NCBI GenBank assembly: GCA_021234155.1
Contig: JAJEKV010000079.1
Coordinates: forward strand, 1,802,789 to 1,866,788
Direction of reading: 5' to 3'
Length of the DNA: 64,000 bases
From: Isoetes taiwanensis
Lineage: Eukaryota > Streptophyta > Lycopodiopsida > Isoetales > Isoetaceae
Shown: positions 33,852 through 44,083 of the stretch, in pieces
How the letters are laid out: the number at the start of each line of letters is the position of its first letter
Position numbering within the stretch: the first letter of the stretch is position 1
The notes under the pieces: generated by a model
Told to the model about the DNA's origin: nothing
What the model saw: only the letters and a program-made list of their open reading frames with translations
Database searches by the model: none
Made by a program: the position numbers and the translations under genes

Positions 33852-34380
33852 CTATGCAAGGCACACATGGGGGGACTTGTACCACCACCATGGAAAAGAG
33901 AATGCATGCTGTCTAGCCACACAGAACAAAATTCCTATATCCAAGGGGGGATTCGTACCACCACCATTGGAGGACCAATAACAATACATTAGATCGAAAC
34001 ATCGATCTATTGTTCCCAAACACTTTAGGACTTATCCCCTTGACCAAAAAGGCAAGAAAGATTAATAGAGAACAACTAAGTCTAGGAGGAATATAATGGA
34101 AAAAATGTCAAGGGTGGACTCTTACCTCCACCTTAGTAAACAAGGTGCTGCGCACAGAGGGTTGCCCTCAATTTCTTGAGGGTGAAATGGCCTAAATCAA
34201 ACCGTGAAGTCATGTTTTCACAATCTATATTTAAATTAAAGTAGACCCCTACCATGTTCTTCATCTACAAGCCCGTCCACAAGTGCCCCTCGATCGAATT
34301 ATGTATATAACTGAGTAGTTGTCTGTTCTAAAAATGTCTATATGTATTTTATGTCTTCCAGATATTGAAACTCTGCAATG

Positions 34381-35057
34381 CATACAACTGTTTTTTTACA
34401 ACGCCACTTCCATATGTTTCTATTCTAGTACAGACTAAAATTAAAACAAAGCAGCACTGGTGCAATCATTATCTGAACTTATGAAAAGAAAAGATCACTG
34501 CATAAATTTCAGAGCCTGAGGTGCCTTGATGAATTCAAGCCTTGATGGACTACAAAAAGTTTTGAACACAAACTAAGGAAGAGAAATGCCATACATACCT
34601 TTAAAATAAGAGCATGCGAATCTTGGATTAACACTCTAAAATTAAAACTTTGGATTTAAAAAAATAAGAGATCGAAAGAAAACGAACTTTCTACAGACCT
34701 GGTATCATTGCAAAAAAAAAAAAGAAAAAAGAAGTTTTTTTTACCTTAGAAACATTCATGGCAGCAGGGCCGAAAGTGGTCCCATGCTCAATGAATGAAC
34801 AACAAATTTGAAGAGAGAAAAAAAAAATATAATCAGGGTCCAATCCATGATTACGATGTTGTTAAGTCTGTCCTGGTCCGTTTGCCATATTCATGACATT
34901 CATGTCATCATTCCAATCATTACAGTCACTAATTGCTATTTTTTTTTAAGCTGTCTTCTGCCCAGGATAAGGCAGGTTTTAATCAGTCTAGACAACGTAA
35001 AGGCTTCTAGAAAATACATCTTTTAGATGATATGAATCAACTTACGAGCATAATGTG
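34381..35057. other. AT-rich intergenic with poly-A tracts
   Basis: No gene recognised. A-rich tracts at 34710-34735 and 34820-34830. A run of t at 34935. Confidence 0.4.
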
Positions 35058-35262
35058 GAAACAACCCTTGCACAGAAGAACTCCAGGAGCTAAGGCTAAT
35101 CTGCCTCTTCTTTTAGTCATCTGCCATGTCAAGCCCCTGTCCGGCTCCAGTCCAGATAGGAAAATTTCCAATCCATGTTTCTTCACAAGTCATACAATCC
35201 TGTAAACAGCATGAGGTTCAAAACCTTGCAGTCTTAGGTAGTAGTCATAAGAGCAGAGTGCT
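35058..35262. repeat. 200-bp dispersed direct repeat, copy 1
   Basis: Runs from aacaacccttgcacagaaga to ttgcagtcttaggtagtagt. It is repeated in the same orientation at 39845-40036 with about 95 percent agreement by eye and a 10-base deletion. On the minus strand part reads CMTCEETWIGNFP, so it may include a small exon, but I cannot name it. It is followed directly by 170-bp repeat copy 5. Confidence 0.75.
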
Positions 35263-35279
35263 ACACTTATTTAAGGTTT

Positions 35280-35452
35280 GCCGGTTAGATGGTTTTAGAG
35301 CGGCTGCCAAGCAACGGGGGCAACCGACAGTTTACAGGCTATTAGGAGTTTGGAGCAGTTTTCGGGATGTTCTTGGCATATACCGACATATACCAGGAAT
35401 ATGCCGAAAACCCATATAAGCAAGGGGTTGCCCCCCTAGGGGCAACCCAAAA
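35280..35452 (-). repeat. 170-bp dispersed repeat, copy 5
   Basis: Runs from gccggttagatggttttaga to gccccc, then taggggcaacccaaaa. This is the copy with the best hairpin (gttgcccccctaggggcaac). In this orientation it starts with a tRNA-like box A (gttagatggttttagagcgg) and ends in an A-run, but I find no box B. Confidence 0.75.
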
Positions 35453-35669
35453 ATGCTCACGTCTCAATGGTAGTATCTTGAATCAAGATGAATTGGGATT
35501 TTTCAATATGTATTCCATCTGTATTTGGACTATCATGAGGGTTTAGTATAGACAACCCTTCAACTATAATTTCTATGATTTGTGCAAAGAATAGAACCAT
35601 TTGTTGACTATTTTTTAAAGTTAACCCTTACAAGCTTACATTACTACAATTGCTAAATACGATGGAGGT

Positions 35670-36620
35670 AGGCGCCTTTTGATTTGATTTGATTTGATTT
35701 ATTATCACGCCATATCAGACCGTCAGGTCCATTAGGCGACAAAAAGAAATACATATAATAAGTCCACTAAATGAGGCCTCTTGCCTCCATATCATCTGCT
35801 AGATTATTCAAGTCTAAAATCATTTTCCGATGTCCCCCCACGCTTGAAGATAAGCTCCAAGCCGCGTGGGAGGCATCGAAAGTAATAGCGTAAAACTTCT
35901 AGATAAAGTAGCATCAATCCCAAAAGCATCACGTACCTCTTCAAATCTAGAGCATTCCAGGAAGGCATGGTGTTCATCTTCCACAACAGGTTCTCTGCAA
36001 CATGGACAAAATCTTAGCTCATGTGGAATGTCATGAGCACGCTCTACCTCCAAGGAGTGAGACCGCAACCGAGCTTGGGAAATAAGCCTACGTCGTTTGT
36101 ATCCCATCAGAGTATCAAGGTAATCTTGTTCCACATAATTAATCATAAGGTTCACCTCCCGTTTGTAATATTCCATTTTTTGTGCCCATCCTTATCTCCA
36201 CCCTTATGAATTGGCACAATTCTGTTAATACACCATTGTTCTGGAAAGCCTTGATGTAAAGCCATGTTAAACAAATCAGCAAGTTTTTGCATCGTTTTGT
36301 TGCCACCCCATTTTAGGAGTTCTATCGCCAGACCCACCTTGCCATTAGCCATTTTTCTCAAAGACAAATATATGTCTTCTGCCGTGAACAAGTCTATAAA
36401 GCTTCATTCTACAACCTCCTGCTCTTCGCTATTTGGAACATTGTATAATTGTTTAACATAATCAAATAGTTCTTGCCTTGTGAAATCACCTAATGTGGCT
36501 GTATATGTCTGAAACGACTCCAAAAATGTTTAGGGATCGTTTTGAGCTCCTCCATTAATTGTTGCTGCCATCGTACTTCCCATTCAACTTGTTTTTGACA
36601 TGACTACAAAAGAGAGAGAC
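35670..36620 (-). mobile_element. LINE with internal deletion and (aaatc)n tail
   Basis: Read on the minus strand. An RT N-terminal part (36391-36152, with LRKMANGKVGLAIELLKWGG and GFPEQWCINRIVPIHKGGDK) is joined directly to the C-terminal end (36176-35820, with RFCPCCREPVVEDEHHAFLE, a CCHC knuckle). The RT palm, including the YADD motif, is therefore deleted. Upstream, about 36480-36392 reads QELFDYVKQLYNVPNSEEQE with one stop. The 3' end has ggcgcctaccc on the far side of a tail of aaatc units (35680-35700), different from the ttcta tails of the other LINEs. The C-terminus lies about 120 bases before the tail. Confidence 0.7.
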
Positions 36621-38809
36621 ATTGTTATGTGAATGAAATAGATAACCTTATGCAGATAAAACCATGTACATTTTGACGGTTTGTTTTACAAGAGGAATTC
36701 CACCACATATGTCCTTGCCCATCTATGACACCATCTCCAAGCATAATAAATTCAGAGACTTCTTTTATTTCAATCCAATGCTTAGAAGCTCCGTAAATAT
36801 CTGGATCTTCGGGAGCTACAACAATTCCATCAACCTAGTGAGGAGAGCAAGAAGATTGAAAATGTTAACTTGAAATATTAAAATGCACATGAAAGAATAT
36901 TACATGTAGGACAAAGCTTGGGGTGCAAGGGCCATCAAAAAATAATGGCATGACAAGGAATGCGCGCGATGAAGGAACCATTGTGAGATGGCTTCACGGC
37001 ACTTATCTCTTTGATAGAATTATAGCGTTCTCCCTATGGGTTTTGGGTTTTGATATGGTGCGTTCCCGTTACCAGAGCCCATGGCTTATTGTATTTTCTT
37101 TATGGTACATTTTTGTATTTTTCATGTATGGTTAAACAGCACAACAAAACAACAACGGATATGACTTGAGTATGTTTATTCCTTCTCCCCCGATTTCTTA
37201 ACTTCAACCTATAGCAAATGCTTGTTTGTGACACATGCAACATTTTTTCATTCATGTTATTGACACAGATGATCAATGTTGTGACAAAAAATGTTATTAA
37301 CACAGATGATCAACGTTCCGACAACAATTCATAGTTATATTGCTTTTATATTAAGTTGAAGATAACAAATACATTTCTCTTGTCTGTTGCTTCTAAAATA
37401 CAGGGTGGCTTTACAATGCCCCGGACAGCCCTCAGAGAATAAGATGATCAAGTAGCCACTGGCCCTAATTGATTACAGTACAAGGATTAATTCCATTAAA
37501 AAACAGTACCGCAGAATGTCCATCCTCGAATCCAACTTGTAAGCAAGTCCGAAAGTGGGGTATTGGCTAACCCGAAACGTGAAACCCCGTAAAATGATGA
37601 TTTTGATAACCGGGTGCATTCAACCATACATTTCGGGTGACAAGCCTGCCTCCATTCCACAAGGCGAATTCAAATGGTGCATTAAGCTCCATGAGATGTC
37701 TATGTCTTTTGGAACCCTCAAAAGTACCTTGCTCTAGGGGTGGCTCTTTCTCGTCTCTCGCCTTCCAACCTTACCCCATCTATAAACATAAAAAGAAAAA
37801 AACCTTATCAATGAGCTCAATGGTTATAGACTTCGCCAACTTTTAGTCTTACAATATACTTCTTACAACTAAATCAAGCTAAATCTAGCTTGAAGAAAAG
37901 AAGATTTTCTTACAATATCACTATCGCATTTACACTTGGAAGATCTTCCCCACAAAGCCACATGAAGTTGCATTTCACCAAGCCAAGTTGAAATAGCTTG
38001 CCGGTTGCTCCTCCCCGTTGACATCCTACAATGCATCGCCAATGTTAAAACAAACTTAGGCAACAACCACAATGGAAACCTTGACTAGTATTCAAATTCA
38101 TTGATGCATTCTTACTGCAACTATAGATTATATCATATGCATTTGCTTTTATAAAGACTTCTCCATGCTCCTTGGCAGAAAAGCTTGATAACAAAGAAAC
38201 CAGAAATATCAATTTCCATAAACCTGTTATTTCTTTGCAGAGTTATATTTCATAGGCCATCAACATGGGATAAAGTATGACATCTGGACCTCACCATGAA
38301 ATGAAATTTGCTTTCAATATAAGGATAGGCTTCAACACGGCAAGTGTTTCTTCTAATGGGATTCTAGCACGTAAAACGAAGCCTTCATTAACTACGAATG
38401 TGATATGCCAGCATGATTTCCCATTGAAAATATTTAGTTAGCTTTTGTATGTCTTGGAAGAACCCTCTGACAAAGTCTTTTGATGAGACTCAAGAAGAGA
38501 AAGTATCATTTGTCAGCTACAGGTCAAAAGCCACAGAACAATGTATGGCAGCCAGTCAATATCAAGCTCACTTCAACACGATGAGGCGAATTTGAAGGAG
38601 ATCTTGGAAAGAATGAAAGGTATCCAGTAAATAGAAAGCATGTTTGACAGCTTCCCATTATTATTTCTACATATATTACATGGTGGACCTATCGATTCCA
38701 TGAATGTGGTTCTCTAGAAATTGAATTCTACACATTTTTCCACATACTTTACCAGTTTACACTAAAACTTAAAAAGAGAACAGGAAGAGAAATAAAATGT
38801 ATTTCTTAC
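36621..38809. other. Intergenic, no recognised gene
   Basis: AT-rich with short ORFs lacking family resemblance. A small direct repeat around 37240-37320 (ttattgacacagatgatcaa twice). No RNA gene or mobile-element end seen. Confidence 0.35.
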
Positions 38810-39125
38810 CTGTGCACGCTACTGACGACACCATTTTGGTCTTCCTAAATGCCTCAGAAAACATGCCAATGCGTCTTGCATCTTTGAGAACTCTAATAGC
38901 TCGTTCTTTCTGACCAAATACCCACAATGTGTCCAGCAAAGCATTAAAAAACTCCATGCTGCTCACCAGATCCTCTAGCTTCAGTATGTCAAATGCGTGT
39001 TCCATAATTTGCCAGTTGTAATCTTTGTCATATTGCTGTGTTTCTATTTGATTCAATGGAAAACCAAATTCAGCCATTCTAACTATTCCAAGGATAATGA
39101 GTTCCAAAATACCACTTCTAATGCA
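38810..39125 (-). pseudogene. Isolated exon, perhaps of a PPR-SMR plastid protein
   Basis: A 316-base open segment bounded by an acceptor (ctttcag at 39126-39132 on the minus strand) and a donor (cacag, gtaaga at 38809). It reads ILGIVRMAEFGFPLNQIE, then NWQIMEHAFDILKLEDL, MEFFNALLDTLWVFGQKERA and RVLKDARRIGMFSEAFRKTK. The LLD-LW-FGQKERA-RVL-AR pattern resembles the linker before the SMR domain in plastid PPR proteins of the GUN1/pTAC2 type. This is an impression from memory. No neighbouring exon with PPR units or the SMR domain was found on either side, so I treat it as a fragment; an unusual gene with very long introns is possible. Confidence 0.35.
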
Positions 39126-40209
39126 CTGAAAGACATAACTAGAACTAAACTAACAAATAACAAATTGAATTGATTAAAGGTTTAGATTTTGCTAGACGTA
39201 CGAGTTGGATTGCTAGACGTACGAGTTGATGCATTACCTGAGAAAGAAAGCCAAAATGGATACTTGATTCTAATGCAAAATGAGACACGAAAACTTTGGC
39301 AGGCAGCATTGTGCAAACTACAATTTTTTTCTGCATCTGGGCATAGATTTCTGCTTCAGCTAATATGGAGCAACATACCGTCCAGAATCAAAGACTTTAT
39401 AACCAAAATCTGTTTTTTGTCTGATCTGTCTGTAAACAACTGCCATATCCCACTGCCAAATCTCTACGCTAGGATGTACACTACCCTACAATATGTGAAC
39501 CTTGGCTCAGGTCGATAAGGCAGTCAGGAGGATTTGACTAATGTAATGCCACTTTTGCAAAAAACCTCTAAGCCCTAATACGACCATTTTGTCCCTTACC
39601 ATATATGAAGAATTTCAAATTTATTTTATCTAAAGAGCATTTACTAAGGATATGGGAGTTGGGTTTTTGTTTCTGCAAGAATCTAAGCAGATAAAACTTT
39701 CCGTGACATAAGGATTGGACTGCTTACTCCATTGCCGGACAATGTTCATGAAACGACAATAGAGCAGAAATGGAAAAGAACCTACCTCGTTAATGTAGTA
39801 CGGCTTTCCCTGCTGATCAAGTCACAGAATACACAGAGTGCTCTAGTAACAACCCTTGCACAGAAGAACTCCAGGAGCTAAGGCTGATCCGCCTCTTCTG
39901 CCATGTCAAGCCCCTGTCTGGCTCCAGTCCAGGTAGGGAAATTTCCAATGCATGTTTCTTCACAAGTCATACAATCCTGTAGAACAGCATGAGGTTCAAA
40001 AGCTTGCAGTCTTAGCTAGTAGTCACAAGAGAATCCTATGTATTATTCTTCGTTTAAGCAGTAAAAGGAACAAGAAAATCCAAACAGAAAGAGATGCTCT
40101 TCTTGACAGGAAAGGAATGCCAATTCTAATAAACTTTATTATGTGGATCTTTAACTCCCATTTCAATAATCATTGAATCAATAACCGTGGTACCCCATAC
40201 ATAGCATTC
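39126..40209. other. Intergenic with the second 200-bp repeat
   Basis: A 19-20 base unit (ttgctagacgtacgagttg) is duplicated at 39189-39228. The direct repeat at 39845-40036 is listed separately. No coding sequence recognised. Confidence 0.4.
39845..40036. repeat. 200-bp dispersed direct repeat, copy 2
   Basis: Same orientation as 35058-35262, 4.8 kb away, with the same start (caacccttgcacagaagaac) and end (cagtcttagctagtagtcac). It is not followed by the 170-bp repeat, so that repeat joined only the first copy. Confidence 0.75.
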
Positions 40210-40311
40210 TATTATACATAGCCTTCAACTCACAGACAGCAGCCGGTACATGCTGTCCCAGCAAACGTTGATCCACGTGAGCTTAGTGAACGCAGATGGA
40301 GAGGTCATAAT

Positions 40312-40720
40312 TTGGTGATCCGTGGCCTGCCGGGAGAAGAGGGAGAGAATCTCATTCACCGACTCCAGATGCAGATCATCAATCGTATGACATTGCCTGG
40401 GCCTGTACACATTGCTCGAGCCAGCCGTCATGGTGCTCGACGTTCTGCCTACAACCGTATTGTCATATTCACAGTAGCAGATACGCAAGTACGGGATGCC
40501 ATACTGCGCCAGGGCAAGCAATTGAAGGGAACATCCTTGTATGTGGACCGAGACCTCGCCCCAGCGCAACAAGAGTCCCGCAGGCGTGAGCTCACTAAGG
40601 TTCGAGGCATCCGCTGTCAAGGAAGCTGCGGGACTAGTTCGAGGCAAGATGCACATTTTCCGCTCACCGAATGTTGCTGCAGACCCTCCGGGCCATTCAG
40701 CTGCAGCCCCCACCTCCTCT
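40312..40720 (+). pseudogene. LINE ORF1 RNA-binding domain (copy 2)
   Basis: A 136-codon frame with VIRGLPGEEGENLIHRLQ, then ARRSAYNRIVIFTVADTQVR and LRQGKQLKGTSLYVDRDLAP. This is the layout of the RRM-like region of LINE ORF1 proteins (beta strand, helix, 'F-R-F-R--V-----QL-G----V--DL'). It helps identify the decayed counterpart at 9520-9740. The coiled coil expected before it is absent, so the element begins inside ORF1. A Pro-rich linker follows to 40920. Confidence 0.6.
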
Positions 40721-40934
40721 GATCATGCTCCTCCACCGTCTGCTCCAGCCCCATGCCCTTTGCCCTTTGCCACTACTCCTCGGGTCATATGCCACCCCAA
40801 CTCCTCACGCTTCTCCTCTGCCCCAACCCCTCACGCTTCTCATCCTGTCCCACATGACTCGATGCACTACCGCTTCCACTCTTCCCCACAACTCAATCTG
40901 CGCATGCCTCTGCTGCTAACAAATAGGGAATGTG

Positions 40935-41700
40935 CCTTCAGGTGGTCTCCTGGAATTGTCGAGGTTTCCCATGGCAGAAGGGGGATAGTCTCAACTCTGT
41001 TGCTACATGTATGGATCTCATCTTCCTCATGGAGACATGGGAGCACGCAGACACCTGAGCTACCCGATCTTTTAGGCTATCAACATTTCTCGGTCTTCAA
41101 TAGCTGCCTGACAGCAAGAGGGGACATGGAGGGGCTGCACATATTACAGGAGTCTTTGGCACGGTCGGTCTTCCCGCACAAGATTGACGTACACAACCGT
41201 ACTTGTGGGTGCGGTGCGAATTGTAGTGACAACCCTCTCTTCTTGGTCGCTTGCTACTTTCCACATGCGTAAAGCAACTTTTACCATGCCCACTTTCGAT
41301 GTGGACAAAGCTAGCTCCATATGTCGATCTATATGATGACAACATGGGTGGGTAGTGTGGTACTCCTTGGGGACTTCAATGCACCCGGACAGGGTAGTAG
41401 AGCAGCCCATGAGACTTGATCCTTTGGCTCGGATGTGTTACTACCATTTGCGCCCAGGGAGGCGGCTTGGCCAACCTAACATCGATGATAGTGGGTACGC
41501 TTTGACAAAGTGCTGTTGCTTCTACTATGTGGTGTCTTTGACTTGGTAATTTGTAATGGCCTGGCACAGTGGCCTTCCTCCTGTAAGTGCACCTGCAGAC
41601 AAGAGAATCAGGGTGGAGGATCTAGTGTGGTGGACTATCTATTAGTCACCGAAAGGATGTACATTTGATCAACCACTTTGCGGGTAGGCACAGCATGCGA
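40935..41700 (+). pseudogene. LINE endonuclease (copy 2), frameshifted
   Basis: Endonuclease blocks in several frames: VVSWNCRGFPWQKG near 40945, MDLIFLMETWEHA near 41010, LFLVACYFPHA near 41240 and VVLLGDFNA near 41360. The catalytic Glu and the Asp-Phe-Asn motif are kept. Stops (for example after YFPHA at 41270) and frame shifts prevent a full domain. Confidence 0.65.
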
Positions 41701-42329
41701 GAGATGAGGAGACGGACTCGGATCACCTTCCACTCTACCCAAGTAGCTGGCTTGGCGTGTCGCTAGAACCCCTTCTACGGCAGCTCCTTGTATACCTCGC
41801 TTGCGATTGGATTATGAGCAGGCAAAGGATTATGCTGATATGCTCATAGATGACCTTTCAGGAATTTTGCAGGCCCCCACGCTAGAGCAGCAAACGGATC
41901 AGCTGATTGAGCTCCTTGGTACTGTTGCAGAAAGATGTTTTAGGATAGCATGCCCGAGAGGTATCACAGGGACTGCAACATTCCCCCGTAATTGGTGGTT
42001 TGATGCTGAGTGTAAGGAATACAAATGCCGGCTCCGCCAGATCACAGATCCTGCAATGCGCCCACATGCCACCACACAGTATCGTGCTTTCTTGAAGGCA
42101 AAGAAATCTCAGTACATTGCACGTCATCAAAGGGAAATGTTTTCCATGTTGAAAAGCCATCCTAGAAGCTTTGGCACAAGGTTCTTCGAAAGCCAGCCCA
42201 GCCTATGGGGAACATCACTAATGAGCAGTGGGAACAATACCTGCAGCAACTCTATGATCCTCAAGGGACACGAGCACTCATACCCCCACAGAATGGTCCA
42301 ACATTAGAAATCACAGAGGATGATGTTAC

Positions 42330-43605
42330 CCGTGGTCCGCGCGCGTTTGGCCAATGGGAAATCAACGGACCGATGGTATGCGTGCAGAGTTGCTCAAGTG
42401 GGCGGGGAGCCTATGGTACCAGTCCCAACCACTATGTTCAACAGGCGCTCTGGGGAAGGATTCCCCCAAAGAAGGACCACAAGCGAGAGTTGTCCCCATT
42501 TACAAAGCGGAGATCCACATAGTCGAACCAATTCCAGAACAATCATGGTCGGGCCGGTGTTTGCCAAACCGCTACCGGCATTATTGAGCAACAATTGACC
42601 GGTGGGCGTAAAACAACAGTGTCGAAGCTCTCACACAAGCGTGGTTCGGACCCTAGAGCATTCAACCATTGATCATATCTTCACATTGAGGACTTTGGTT
42701 GAGGATAGCAGAAACCGTCGGCGGGACCTGTATTGTTGCTTTGTTGACTTTGCGAAGGCTTTTGACACCGTGCCTCGGGAAAAGTTATGGGAAAGATTGC
42801 GGCAACTAGAGGTTCCTGTGGATATGCAAAATGCAAGATATCTGAGTTGTACAAGAGTTGTACGAGCCGATCGCGGATGACGGGACAATCATTCACTAGC
42901 GATATTGGGGTCCGCCAGGATGTCCTCTTTCCCCAACATTGTTTGGTTCAGACATTGACCCGGTTGGAACACCGCTCATGGACAATGGGGGTGGCGGGAC
43001 CCAACTTTTGCATCGTCATCGAACAACTCATCTATGCAGATGATATTGACCTCTTAGCTCACACTCCGAGGATATGCGGTCTCACTTAGATGCTCGGATA
43101 CATTCCGCAGAGCCCCCGGACATGAACGTCAATCTGGCCAAGACCAAGGTGGTCCTAATCTCATCCTCGCGCCATCCAAGGCTCCCTTCATTCACTTATC
43201 GAGGGCAACAAGTGGAGGTGACACCCACCTACAAGTATCTGGGAGTGGAGTTTCCTTCTACACTATGCTGGGACACTTCCATAAGATTGCGTGTAGCGGC
43301 CAGGCCGAAAGCACTCTATGCAATGCGAACAATAACCACAGAGCGTAACTATATGATTGGGGCATCGGGCACATCTGCTCGGGTATTGGTAGAGTCCGCT
43401 TCTTTTTGTGCGCGAGTCGGTCCGGGGCCCAGTGGTGTCCCTTGCTACTTGGAGCGACTTAGAACAGGTGCAGAAGGCCTTCTTAGCACGGGCACTCGGA
43501 GTGAAATCCACGGTCCCATATCAAATTTTGTTGCAGGAGACAGGTTTCCTGCCACTTCAGCGAGCGGGACCACAACGACTCAAGAATTGTTGGAAGGATA
43601 AAAGA
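42330..43605 (+). pseudogene. LINE reverse transcriptase (copy 2), YADD intact
   Basis: RT blocks: MRAELLKWAG near 42375, STIDHIFTLRTLVED at 42660, CCFVDFAKAFDTVPREKLWE at 42735, SDIGVRQDVLFPQHC at 42900, LIYADDIDLLAHTPR at 43027, NVNLAKTKVVLISSSRHP at 43130 and YKYLGVEFP at 43230. The palm catalytic aspartates are present, but at least five frameshifts separate the blocks. The frame at 42602-42880 is a usable probe for this family. Confidence 0.75.
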
Positions 43606-43632
43606 GTGCTTTCTTCCTCTATTCTATCTTTT

Positions 43633-44083
43633 CCAGCCTCCTCTGTGAATGATATAGCACTGGCATTCACCACCTGCAGCTTGATCCTTTCTAAGTCAGT
43701 CATAAGTTTGACAAGCAGCCCTTTCCTTTTCTCACAGTGAACCCTCATCAAAACATTCCTTCCAAGCATCCTGGCTTCAATTTTTGGAGGATGAAGCATT
43801 TTAGTTTCCTCTTGCCAGAACTTTTCCCATTTCGCGAGTCTGAAGAGTAGGCAGCAGATTGTTTAAAATGTTCTTCCATTGCTTTCAGCTTCTCTTGAAG
43901 CTGCTTAACGTACTTGATTGCATCTTCAAGAACAGACGCTTTATCAGTCTTCTTAAGACCAGGAATAATGGCTGAAAGGGCAATAAATCTCTGACTAAGC
44001 TTCTCCCTACGCTTGCGCTCTGCCATGATATGATCTTGTGTATGGCCATGTGACATGGTAAGTGTCCTTTTTTTAAATGCCAA
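43633..44083 (-). pseudogene. bHLH transcription factor (subgroup IVa-like), truncated by a LINE
   Basis: The minus strand from 44083 reads a near-canonical basic helix-loop-helix: DHIMAERKRREKLSQRFIAL, then SAIIPGLKKTDKASVLEDAI and KYVKQLQEKLK. The basic region keeps the His/Glu/Arg residues for E-box contact (H-I-M-A-E-R-x-R-R-E). The family match is plant subgroup IVa (bHLH18/19/20/25, NAI1 type), where an ACT-like dimer domain follows. It does follow here, in a frame shifted by one base near 43830: IEARMLGRNVLMRVHCEKRK, then LVNASAISF-like VVNASAISF, after which the LINE begins. The second half of the ACT domain is gone and the frame is shifted, so the gene is dead. Exons further upstream on the minus strand were not identified. 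Confidence 0.8.

Larger units (their letters stand above)
33070..34380. mobile_element. Long inverted-repeat (foldback) structure
   Basis: The left arm (about 33070-33425) and right arm (about 34138-34380) are reverse complements. Examples are tagatgaa preceded by cacttgtggacgggcttg on the left against ttcatctacaagcccgtcca on the right, and actcagttacatacac against gtatataactgagt. The left arm holds an 80-bp tandem duplication (33245-33324 and 33325-33404). Both arms end inward with the palindromic motif gagggcaaccctc and gcaccttgtt. The 710-base loop contains 170-bp repeat copy 4 and a phrase gtaccaccacca repeated twice. No transposase seen. Confidence 0.7.
40210..43632 (+). mobile_element. 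LINE copy 2, 5' and 3' incomplete, inside a bHLH gene
   Basis: Same family as 7970-13490 but younger, with longer readable stretches. ORF1 RNA-binding part at about 40312-40620 (RGLPGEEGENLIHRLQMQII, NRMTLPGP). Endonuclease at about 40940-41700 (WNCRGFP, MDLIFLMETWEHA, LLGDFNA). RT at about 42330-43100 with an intact Tyr-Ala-Asp-Asp at 43033-43044. C-terminal start at 43390-43600 (LEQVQKAFLARALG, RLKNCWKDKR). Homology to copy 1 stops at about 43605, well before the Cys/His knuckle and 3' end. A short ttcttcctctattctatc stretch follows, which may be all that is left of the tail. The next base pairs belong to a bHLH gene on the other strand. Confidence 0.8.
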
